A stretch of 64,000 nucleotides of DNA from CAZJBS01 sp964544475 (GTDB lineage: Bacteria; CLD3; SB21): positions 1 through 64,000 of the forward strand of contig CAZJBS010000009.1 in assembly GCA_964544475.1 (NCBI GenBank), given 5' to 3'. Below, piece after piece: positions 35,310 to 43,072 of this stretch. The stretch's first letter is position 1. Every line of letters begins with the position of its first letter. A program made the translations under genes and the position numbers. Under the pieces are notes generated by a model, which was not told the origin of the DNA, ran no database searches, and saw only the letters and a list, made by a program, of their open reading frames with translations.

Positions 35310-37007
35310 ATGAGATTCGGTCTAAAGTTGTTTTATGTTTTTATGGGATTTTCCATTGTAATCGGTCTCTTGTTTGCACTGGCCCTGTATGCTTTCGTAT
35401 TCAGCAAAGCCGAAGCCGATCTCAAAGGGGAAATACAAAGCCACGCATACTCCCTGGCCGTAACCATGAGCCACTTTATCGATGCCGAAAAGCACGCCGC
35501 CATCCTGACCAGGGAAGATGAGAAGAGCAGCGGATATCGTGAAATTCAAGCCGTGCTCCGTACGTTCCGGGATAGCAATCGGAACGACAAAATCTATGTC
35601 AAATATGCTTACACCAAAGTGCTGGTCGGTTCGGATTCCATGGCCTATATCGTGGATGCGCAGGAAGATGACGGTTCCATTGCGTCCATCGATCCGATCA
35701 CCGGGGACACGACGTTCAACTTCACACCCGTCGGTATGCGTTCAGAAATCAAGTGGCAGCAGAATTTCAAGGAAGCTTCCGTCAGCGATTTTTATACGGA
35801 CTCGTGGGGCACATGGATTACGGGCGCTTCACCGATTGTGAATTCGTCTGGCCGTGTCGTGGCATTTTGCTATGTGGATGTGGATGGCATGAGAATTCGC
35901 TATGAGCTTTCCCACCTCCGTGATCGTATTTTTATTGTATCGGGTTTGGCGCTATTGATTCTCATTGCGCTGTCGGCGGCTGTCAGTTTCTATATGGCCA
36001 ATTATATCAATCGTCCATTGCAGTTGCTTCATGACGGAATCATGCGCATTCGGGAGGGGAATTTTGATCAGTCAGTGAACATCAAGACGGGCGACGAGTT
36101 CCAGGAGCTTGGCGAAGCTTTTAACAAGATGACGGTTAACATGCGCTCCATGGCAACGCAGTTGTCCAAAGGGTCAACGCAGATTGCGGAGAGTTCAAAC
36201 GAGGTGCTGTCGATTTCACAGGAACAAGCGACCACATCGGGCCAACAATCCATATCGGTCACGGAAACGACGGCCACGATGGAAGAACTCTCCTCCACGT
36301 CTCGTTATATTGCAGAGAATTCGGAGTCGGTCGTCAAGATTGCCGCCGAGACTCACGAGATTTCACAAAAAGCATTCGACTTGTCTCAGGTCGCCAAGGA
36401 AAAAATGGAGGAAATCCGCCGCAAGAGCGAACAGGATTCGACGGAGATCGGTGAACTCGGGCGAAAGATGCAAAAAATCACGGAAGTCATGGAAATCATC
36501 AACGACATCACGGAACAGACAAAGCTGATCTCCTTCAACGCCGCATTGGAAGCGACAGGCGCTGGCGAATCCGGGAAACGTTTTTCCGTGGTGGCTGCGG
36601 AGATTCGTCGATTGGCGGAAAACGTGGCTGAATCGACCGACGAGATCAAGGGCACGGTCACGGAAATCCGGGTTGCCATGGAGGCGCTGGTCAAGTCGTC
36701 CCGGGAGAATGCCAATATCGTGCGCGAGGGCGTGGATACCTTCAACAAGGTCTCCACCGTGCTCGAAAACATTCTGGTTGCGGCGCAGAACACGACAGAA
36801 GCGGCGAAACAGATTTCATTGTCGACGCAGCAACAAAGAACGGCGAGCGAACAAGTCGTGACGACATTGAAAGAAATATCGGAGGGGGCGAAGCATTTTG
36901 TAAAATCGAGTAACCAGGCGGCGACGATCGCTTCGGACTTGAACGCCTTGTCCGAAGAACTGAAAAAGACGCTTGCGGAGTTTCGAATGGATGCGTCCAA
37001 GGTATGA
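35310..37007 (+). CDS. Methyl-accepting chemotaxis protein with extracytoplasmic sensor
   Basis: A 565-aa receptor: membrane span 1 (7-29), periplasmic sensor about 30-205 of Cache-like composition (YTDSWGTWITGASPIVNSSG near 155-175), span 2 (about 208-230), HAMP (NRPLQLLHDGIMRIREGNF then DEFQELGEAFNKM) and a signalling domain. The tip reads DITEQTKLISFNAALEATGA with GKRFSVVAAEIRRLAEN, the same variant as its neighbour. Nine bases follow the first receptor gene. Ligand unknown. Confidence 0.92.
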   Translation: MRFGLKLFYVFMGFSIVIGLLFALALYAFVFSKAEADLKGEIQSHAYSLAVTMSHFIDAEKHAAILTREDEKSSGYREIQAVLRTFRDSNRNDKIYVKYAYTKVLVGSDSMAYIVDAQEDDGSIASIDPITGDTTFNFTPVGMRSEIKWQQNFKEASVSDFYTDSWGTWITGASPIVNSSGRVVAFCYVDVDGMRIRYELSHLRDRIFIVSGLALLILIALSAAVSFYMANYINRPLQLLHDGIMRIREGNFDQSVNIKTGDEFQELGEAFNKMTVNMRSMATQLSKGSTQIAESSNEVLSISQEQATTSGQQSISVTETTATMEELSSTSRYIAENSESVVKIAAETHEISQKAFDLSQVAKEKMEEIRRKSEQDSTEIGELGRKMQKITEVMEIINDITEQTKLISFNAALEATGAGESGKRFSVVAAEIRRLAENVAESTDEIKGTVTEIRVAMEALVKSSRENANIVREGVDTFNKVSTVLENILVAAQNTTEAAKQISLSTQQQRTASEQVVTTLKEISEGAKHFVKSSNQAATIASDLNALSEELKKTLAEFRMDASKV

Positions 37008-37008
37008 A

Positions 37009-37710
37009 ATGAAGCTGGTTTTGTTTGATATTGATGGGACGTTATTGATTTGCGGGAAGGCCCCCAGAATGGCCATCACGTCTGCGATGGAACGGGTTTT
37101 TGGAACGAGTGGCCGGGCCTTGAACCATTCCTTCTCCGGAAAGACCGACCCACAAATTATTACCGAACTGATGACGATGGAAGGCCGGGGAGCGGAAGAG
37201 ATTGCCGAAGGCATGCCCAGGGTCGTCCGTCACTACGTGGAGGAGTTGGACAGGACTCTGCAACCTGCCGAGATCCGGCGGCTCAATGGCGTGACGGAGC
37301 TTTTGGCGGCCCTGCGAATTCGCACGGATGTGCATCTTGGAATCCTGACTGGCAATGTTGAAGAAGGCGCTCGGATCAAGTTGGACCGTGCCGGGCTGGC
37401 CGAGATTTTCTTCAATAACGGGTCCACCGTGGGCGCCTTTGGCAGCGATGCCATCCATCGCAGCGAATTGCCGGCCGTCGCGGTGCAACGTGCAAGGCAT
37501 GTCTTGAATCATGAGTTTCGATCGAAAGATATTATCATCATCGGCGACAGCCCAAATGATATCCTGTGTGGCAAGAGTCTAAACGTTCGCTCGGTGGCCG
37601 TCGCCACAGGTTGGCATTCCATGGAAGAACTAAAGGCCTGCGAACCTGACTTCGCCTTCGCTACGCTGGCCGGCACACAGGAGATTGTGAATGCCATCGT
37701 CAGCAACTGA
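37009..37710 (+). CDS. HAD-superfamily hydrolase (phosphoglycolate-phosphatase-like)
   Basis: A 233-aa HAD phosphatase. Motif I is LVLFDIDGTLL at residues 3-13, with both Asp; motif II LGILTGN (Thr near 115); motif III Lys and motif IV IIIGDSPNDILCG near 180. A helical cap lies between motifs I and II. Resembles PGP/beta-phosphoglucomutase-type enzymes; substrate unknown. ATG 37009 is one base after the receptor stop and has AAGG 6 bases upstream. Confidence 0.85.
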   Translation: MKLVLFDIDGTLLICGKAPRMAITSAMERVFGTSGRALNHSFSGKTDPQIITELMTMEGRGAEEIAEGMPRVVRHYVEELDRTLQPAEIRRLNGVTELLAALRIRTDVHLGILTGNVEEGARIKLDRAGLAEIFFNNGSTVGAFGSDAIHRSELPAVAVQRARHVLNHEFRSKDIIIIGDSPNDILCGKSLNVRSVAVATGWHSMEELKACEPDFAFATLAGTQEIVNAIVSN

Positions 37711-37746
37711 TGAAAGTCATTGGAAAGAAAGCCGGGAAAGCCTATT

Positions 37747-38214
37747 ATGGCACGAGACATGATGAAGAAGAACGTAAAAAGGTTTGCAAAGAAACCAGAC
37801 TTCAAATTGGTTCTTGATGGTCGTGATTCGATTCGTCCGGATTTGTTGGAAACCTTTGAAAATGAATATGCCGGACGGCGAACGAGCGTTACCATTGAAA
37901 CGGATGAATTTACGGCGGTATGTCCGTGGTCGGGCCTGCCGGATTTTGGAGAAATTACCGTCCAGTATGTTCCTGGGAGGAAGATCATCGAATTGCGCTC
38001 TTTCAAGTACTATCTTTTCAGTTACCGGACAGTTGGTATCTACCAGGAGCATCTCACCCAGCGTCTTTTACAGGATCTTGTCGCCTGTTGTGATCCTGTG
38101 GAAATGACCGTTGTGGTCGACTACAACGTTCGGGGAGGCGTTCATACGACGACGACAGCGTCATACACCAATGTACGCCAGGCTAGGCCGTCGAAAGGAG
38201 GGCATCGACGGTGA
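37747..38214 (+). CDS. queF: preQ0 reductase QueF
   Basis: NADPH-dependent reduction of the preQ0 nitrile to preQ1 in queuosine synthesis. The 155-aa protein is of the short (unimodular) T-fold type. The catalytic Cys is in EFTAVCPWSGLPDFGE; the substrate/NADPH motif is ELRSFKYYLFSYR; the QEHLTQRLLQDL segment follows. These match QueF, with YLFSYR in place of the usual YLxSFR. ATG 37747 is preferred; TTG 37720 would add nine residues. Separated by 28 kb from queEDC. Its last bases overlap the next gene's GTG start. Confidence 0.9.
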   Translation: MARDMMKKNVKRFAKKPDFKLVLDGRDSIRPDLLETFENEYAGRRTSVTIETDEFTAVCPWSGLPDFGEITVQYVPGRKIIELRSFKYYLFSYRTVGIYQEHLTQRLLQDLVACCDPVEMTVVVDYNVRGGVHTTTTASYTNVRQARPSKGGHRR

Positions 38215-39239
38215 GACCGGATGCTTCACGTAATGGCGGCCCCTGGAGGCCATCCGGCAAGATTCTCATTGTAGATGACAATGAGGAAATGGTTCATTTG
38301 TTGGGCGAATTCCTGCAGGATGCCGGTTATGTCGTTTTCAAGGCCTTCCACGGAAGTGAAGCCGTCGAAAAAGTGGAACAGGAAAACCCCGACTTGATTC
38401 TGCTTGATGCCATGATGCCGAGCATGTCTGGCTTTGAAGTGACGGAACGGCTGAAAGGTCAGGAGCGCACGCGACTCATACCGATTATCATGTTGACGGG
38501 ACTGTCGGATGTGAGCGACAAAATCAAGGGTATCGAAGCCGGCGTGGATGACTTTGTCGTAAAGCCATTCAATCGTCTTGAGCTCCTCACTCGTGTGAAG
38601 TCCTTGCTTCGCGTCAAGACCTATACAGATGAACTTGAGAATGCAGAGACGGTCATCTTCAGTCTGGCGCTCGCCGTTGAAGCCAAGGATTCATATACCG
38701 AAGGTCATTGTAACCGTCTGTCCTATTACGGGGCCAAGTTGGCGGAGCGAATCAGCCTGCCAGGCGAAGTGGTCAAGGCCGTGCGGCGTGGCGGCATATT
38801 GCATGACATCGGCAAGATCGCCATTCACGATGGAATTCTTCTCAAGCAGGGCCCGCTGACGCCAGAAGAATTTGACGTTATCAAACAGCACCCCGTCATC
38901 GGAGAGAGAATTTGCAAACCGCTGAAATCTTTGAGCCATGTGTTGCCGATTATCCGCAGCCATCAGGAGAGATGGAACGGGGGAGGCTATCCCGATGGCC
39001 TTCGCGGCGAAGACATACCCATTTCGGCGAGAGTCATCATGACGGTGGATCTGTATGATGCCCTGACCACGCATCGGCCCTACCGCGAAGCCCTACCCGA
39101 CGATGAAGCCATCCGGATCATGCGCGAGGAAACCAACGCCGGGCTTTGGGATCCTTACTTGATTGATGAATTTCTCCAGATGGTAAGCTCTCCAGAATTT
39201 GAAAAACCGCGCGAAACAAAAAGCCCGAGGTATCAATGA
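38211..39239 (+). CDS. Response regulator with HD-GYP phosphodiesterase domain (second)
   Basis: A 342-aa regulator. REC about 18-135 with ILIVDDNEEM, acceptor Asp in LILLDAMMP and VVKPFN. HD-GYP from about 155: EGHCNRLSYYG, ILHDIGKIAI, IKQHPVIGERIC, HQERWNGGGYPDGLRGE and DLYDALTTHRPY. HQERWN replaces the more common HHERWD, a tolerated variant. Predicted cyclic di-GMP hydrolase. No adjacent kinase; a receptor cluster lies 2 kb upstream. GTG start overlaps queF. Confidence 0.92.
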   Translation: MRPDASRNGGPWRPSGKILIVDDNEEMVHLLGEFLQDAGYVVFKAFHGSEAVEKVEQENPDLILLDAMMPSMSGFEVTERLKGQERTRLIPIIMLTGLSDVSDKIKGIEAGVDDFVVKPFNRLELLTRVKSLLRVKTYTDELENAETVIFSLALAVEAKDSYTEGHCNRLSYYGAKLAERISLPGEVVKAVRRGGILHDIGKIAIHDGILLKQGPLTPEEFDVIKQHPVIGERICKPLKSLSHVLPIIRSHQERWNGGGYPDGLRGEDIPISARVIMTVDLYDALTTHRPYREALPDDEAIRIMREETNAGLWDPYLIDEFLQMVSSPEFEKPRETKSPRYQ

Positions 39240-39934
39240 AAAGCCGTTCGCCAAAAGGCCATTCCGGTGACAGTGAAATGTTCGACAAATCCTACCGGAA
39301 AGAAGAGCCTTGGAGGCTGTTTCGCATTCTTGCGGAATTTGTGGAGGGCATGGAAGAAATGGAGAAGGTTGGGCCGGCGGTGTCCATTTTTGGTTCCGCA
39401 CGCACGAAGCGGGGTTCGGCCAACTACCGCCTGGCAGAACAACTGGGCGGGTTGCTTGTCCGCGCGGGCTACGCGGTGATAACGGGAGGCGGGCCCGGCA
39501 TCATGGAAGCCGCCAATCGCGGAGCGAAAATGGCCGCAGGCAAGTCGGTCGGCCTGAGCATTGACCTGCCTTTTGAAGCCAAAGCCAACGAATACCTGAC
39601 GCATGAACTCTGGTTTAACTATTTCTTTGTTCGGAAGGTCATGTTTGTCAAGTACGCCGCGGGATTCATCGTACTGCCTGGCGGATTGGGCACGCTGGAT
39701 GAATTCTACGAGGCCATCACGCTTATACAGACACAGAAGATCAAGCCATTTCCCATTGTCCTCGTCGGAAGGCGTTATTGGAAGGGTTTGGTTGAATGGA
39801 TGAAAAACGTCATGCTGGCCGAAGGAAACATCAATCGTGAAGATTTGGACCTGTTTTTCGTCACCGATGATCCCGGGGAGGCCATACGATTTATCAAACG
39901 ATTTTACCGAAAGAACAGCCGCAAAAGACGCTAA
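39236..39934 (+). CDS. LOG family protein (TIGR00730 Rossmann fold)
   Basis: A 232-aa protein with the LOG signatures GGGPGIMEAANRGA near residue 83 and PGGLGTLDEFYEA near 147, and VSIFGSARTK at the start of the Rossmann fold. LOG proteins release cytokinin-like bases or hydrolyse purine nucleoside monophosphates; many bacterial members have unknown roles. ATG overlaps the stop of the HD-GYP gene. An N-terminal extension of 35 residues includes EEPWRLFRILAEFVEGME, typical of this subgroup. Confidence 0.9.
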   Translation: MKSRSPKGHSGDSEMFDKSYRKEEPWRLFRILAEFVEGMEEMEKVGPAVSIFGSARTKRGSANYRLAEQLGGLLVRAGYAVITGGGPGIMEAANRGAKMAAGKSVGLSIDLPFEAKANEYLTHELWFNYFFVRKVMFVKYAAGFIVLPGGLGTLDEFYEAITLIQTQKIKPFPIVLVGRRYWKGLVEWMKNVMLAEGNINREDLDLFFVTDDPGEAIRFIKRFYRKNSRKRR

Positions 39935-39953
39935 GCGGCCCGCCATAGCCCGC

Positions 39954-41186
39954 ATGTTTTCCTCTCCGCCAAATAGTTCTCGCCTTCTGCTGTTGATCTT
40001 CGTGACCGCCCTGATTGACATGATTGGCTTTGGCATCATCATTCCTATTCTTCCTTTTTTTGCCGAGCACTATGGGGCGGACGCACTGACGATCGGATTT
40101 CTCACGGCGGTCTTCTTGATGATTCAGTTTTTTTCCGCTCCGGCCTGGGGTAATCTGTCCGACCGTCTGGGGCGACGTCCGGTTCTTTTGACCTGTATTT
40201 TTGCGACGGCGGCGTCCTACGTGGTTTTCGGAATGGCGGAATCCCTTGCAGTACTCTTCCTGGCCAGGATCATGGGCGGCCTATTTGCGGGCAAATACTC
40301 TACCATTCAAGCCTACATCGCCGACGTCACGTCGCCGAAAGATCGTTCCAAGGGCATGGGCCTGTTTGGAGCCGCCTTTGGCCTCGGATTCATACTTGGT
40401 CCTGTACTTGGCGGCTTATTGGGACGTTGGGGTTATGCCGCCCCGCTTTTTTTTGCCGCGGCTCTGACGACACTGAATGGTGTCGCGGTATTCTACTTGT
40501 TACCGGAGTCACTCTCCCCGGAGGCCAAAGGCCGGATCCGGCGTCAGAAGGACATGTCATCAACGAAAGCATATACCCTCCGGTCCATCATGACCGATCA
40601 AACTGTCAGCCATTCGATATTGATTTCCGCAGTTTTCAACGGGGCCTTTTCGATGCTTTATGCCACATTTGCCCTTTTTAATGAACGGGAATTTGGGTTC
40701 CACACGACAGAGACTGGCTACATTTTCGCCTATATCGGAGTTGTTGGCGCTGTAGTGCAGGGTGGCATGATCGGCCGGTTGAGCCGGAAGTTCGGTGAGG
40801 AGACGCTTGTCAAGACCGGACTGGTCATCATGACGGCGGGTATGTTTATGCTGTCACTGGCGGACACCGTGGAGAGACTGATTGCGGCGGGCACTTTGGT
40901 GGCCGCAGGGAGCGGCTTGTTGACGCCGGCGTTGTCCGGCTTGGTATCCCGAAGAACGCCGGACTTCCGGCAAGGCCGCGTGCTGGGTGTGATGCAATCC
41001 GCAGGTAATCTTGGTCGGATGGCGGGCATGATTGGTGGAGGGTATGTTTTTGACTCCGTCAGCCTATGGTCTCCATTCTGGATCTCGGGAATAATACTAA
41101 CTTTGGCTACTGCGTATTCCATGCGAATGATCCATTCGGTCAATGCAACGGATTCACTGCCATTTGCAGGAGAAGTTCATGAGTGA
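39954..41186 (+). CDS. MFS transporter (TetA/multidrug type)
   Basis: A 410-aa inner-membrane transporter with 12 predicted spans. Span 1 carries FVTALIDMIGFGIIIPILPFF, and the loop 2-3 motif is GNLSDRLGRRPVLL, typical of TetA-like drug/proton antiporters. The motif in span 5 (GFILGPVLGGLLG) supports antiport. Substrate unknown. ATG 39954 was chosen to start just before span 1; the ribosome binding site is weak. Its end overlaps the mutase gene by 8 bases. Confidence 0.88.
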   Translation: MFSSPPNSSRLLLLIFVTALIDMIGFGIIIPILPFFAEHYGADALTIGFLTAVFLMIQFFSAPAWGNLSDRLGRRPVLLTCIFATAASYVVFGMAESLAVLFLARIMGGLFAGKYSTIQAYIADVTSPKDRSKGMGLFGAAFGLGFILGPVLGGLLGRWGYAAPLFFAAALTTLNGVAVFYLLPESLSPEAKGRIRRQKDMSSTKAYTLRSIMTDQTVSHSILISAVFNGAFSMLYATFALFNEREFGFHTTETGYIFAYIGVVGAVVQGGMIGRLSRKFGEETLVKTGLVIMTAGMFMLSLADTVERLIAAGTLVAAGSGLLTPALSGLVSRRTPDFRQGRVLGVMQSAGNLGRMAGMIGGGYVFDSVSLWSPFWISGIILTLATAYSMRMIHSVNATDSLPFAGEVHE

Positions 41187-42774
41187 AACAAAAAAGAAAT
41201 CACAGCGTCGAGAATCTTTCGAAACCGATTCGAACATCACCATTCCGGCCTTCCTGGATTCGTACGCCTCGGACGATAAGAAGCACTTGGGCCATCCTGG
41301 CGAATACCCTTTCACCCGGGGAGTTCAGAATACGATGTATCGTGGGAGGTTCTGGACGATGAGGCAATATGCCGGCTTCGGTAATGCTGAGGAATCGAAC
41401 AAACGCTACAAATACCTTCTTTCGCAGGGGACGATGGGACTTTCCGTGGCATTTGATCTGCCCACGCAAATCGGCTATGATTGTGACCATCCGCTCGCCG
41501 ACGGCGAAGTCGGCAAGGTTGGCGTTTCCATTTCTTCCCTGGAGGACATGGAGACCTTGTTTGATGGTATTCCATTAGGCAAAATATCGACGTCCATGAC
41601 GATCAACGCCACGGCCGCCATCTTGTTGAGTCTGTATGTGGCCGTCGCGCGCAAGCGGGGCATTGCGTTGAATCAGCTTGCCGGCACAATCCAAAATGAT
41701 GTACTCAAAGAGTATGTGGCACGGGGAACCTACATTTATCCGCCGAAACCCTCCATGCGCATCATTACAGATATCTTCAGCTATTGCGCAAGGAACCTGC
41801 CGAAATGGAACATGATCTCAATCAGTGGATACCACATTCGGGAAGCAGGATCAACCGCTGTTCAGGAACTGGCCTTCACTTTTTCGAACGGTATCGCGTA
41901 TGTGAAAGCCGCTTTGGATGCCGGCCTGGACGTCGACGACTTTGCCTCCCGTCTCAGTTTTTTTTTCAACGCCCACAGTCATTTCTTTGAAGAGGTGGCA
42001 AAATTCAGGGCCGCGAGGCGCATTTGGGCGCGGATCATGAAGGAGAGGTTCCAGGCCAAGGATCCGAAAAGCATGATGCTGCGTTTTCACACGCAGACCG
42101 GTGGGTCCACGTTAACCGCCCAGCAGCCCTACAACAATATTCCACGCGTTACGCTTCAGGCCCTGGCCGCCGTTCTGGGAGGTACACAGAGTCTGCACAC
42201 GAATTCCTTTGATGAAGCCCTCGCGCTGCCAACAGAGAAATCAGCGGAAATCGCGCTCAGGACACAACAGGTGGTGGCATTCGAGAGCGGCGTGGCCGAC
42301 ACAATCGACCCTTTGGCGGGAAGCTATTATGTGGAATATCTCACCGATACGATTGAGAAATTGGCCTTTGAGTATATTGACAGGGTCGAAGCCATGGGTG
42401 GCTCGATTGCGGCCATAGAAAAGGGATTCTTTCAATCGGAAATCGCCGACGCCAGCTACCGGTACCAAAAAGCAATTGAGAAGAAGGACAAGATCATTGT
42501 GGGGCTCAATGACTTCAAGTCCGACCACGAAACGCCGATGGAAATCCTGCGCCTGGATCCCTTGCTGGAGGAGCGTCAGAAAGCCAAAATAGCCAGGCTT
42601 CGCCGGCAGCGAAATGAAGCCGCGGTAGCCGAGAAACTTGCTGCTTTACGAAAAGCGGCATTGGGTTCCGACAATCTTCTTCCATACATTCTGGATAGCG
42701 TGGAGGTTTATGCCACGTTGGGCGAAATCGCCGATGTGATGCGGGGTGCGTTCGGTGAGTATCGATCTTCCTGA
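41179..42774 (+). CDS. Methylmalonyl-CoA mutase large (catalytic) subunit
   Basis: A 531-aa TIM-barrel catalytic subunit of the split type: it ends after the barrel and lacks the C-terminal B12-binding domain. Recognisable segments: YPFTRGVQNTMYRGRFWTMR, FDLPTQIGYDCDHP, SMTINATAA, GTIQNDVLKEYVARGTYIYPP (read as GTIQNDVLKEY then ARGTYIYPP), ISGYHIREAGSTAVQE and RFHTQTGGSTLTAQQP. Interconverts methylmalonyl-CoA and succinyl-CoA, or a related CoA ester (ethylmalonyl, isobutyryl). The cobalamin subunit, epimerase and MeaB chaperone are not in the window. AGGAG precedes ATG 41179. Confidence 0.9.
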   Translation: MSETKKKSQRRESFETDSNITIPAFLDSYASDDKKHLGHPGEYPFTRGVQNTMYRGRFWTMRQYAGFGNAEESNKRYKYLLSQGTMGLSVAFDLPTQIGYDCDHPLADGEVGKVGVSISSLEDMETLFDGIPLGKISTSMTINATAAILLSLYVAVARKRGIALNQLAGTIQNDVLKEYVARGTYIYPPKPSMRIITDIFSYCARNLPKWNMISISGYHIREAGSTAVQELAFTFSNGIAYVKAALDAGLDVDDFASRLSFFFNAHSHFFEEVAKFRAARRIWARIMKERFQAKDPKSMMLRFHTQTGGSTLTAQQPYNNIPRVTLQALAAVLGGTQSLHTNSFDEALALPTEKSAEIALRTQQVVAFESGVADTIDPLAGSYYVEYLTDTIEKLAFEYIDRVEAMGGSIAAIEKGFFQSEIADASYRYQKAIEKKDKIIVGLNDFKSDHETPMEILRLDPLLEERQKAKIARLRRQRNEAAVAEKLAALRKAALGSDNLLPYILDSVEVYATLGEIADVMRGAFGEYRSS

Positions 42775-42778
42775 AAAA

Positions 42779-42807
42779 AAACCCAGGGTGAGGGTAGCCC
42801 TGGGTTT
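42779..42807. terminator. Terminator hairpin after the mutase gene
   Basis: AAACCCAGGG pairs with CCCTGGGTTT (10 bp, 9-base loop) five bases after the stop codon, which ends the 13-kb gene run. The longer T-run (eight) is on the minus strand; on the plus strand only TTTG follows, so plus-strand termination may be partial. Confidence 0.65.
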
Positions 42808-42812
42808 GTAGA

Positions 42813-42832
42813 AGAGGTTGTTTCCAACCTCT
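42813..42832. repeat. Second hairpin in the AT-rich gap before recJ
   Basis: AGAGGTTG and CAACCTCT (8 bp, 4-base loop) just after the terminator. The rest of the gap to 43072 is AT-rich (poly-T tracts, TATATTAATAAT), clearly lower in GC than neighbours. It presumably contains the recJ promoter, but no pair of boxes at 16-18 bp spacing convinces me. Confidence 0.45.
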
Positions 42833-43072
42833 CTTGGGGGATCAAATATAACATCGAATTCCGACGTTGGCAAGAAGATCGTCATCTTCTGTCGCTTCCG
42901 GTTTTTTTTTGACGCCGACACGCGTATTTCAGCTAAGATGCTGAAATATTTTGCTTTTTCTAACTTGTTGCCGTATATTAATAATGTATTGGTTACTTTG
43001 GATTTATGGGGGCTTATTCTTCACAAGATTTTGATAATAAACTACTTATGATAAACAAATTAACCACAATCT

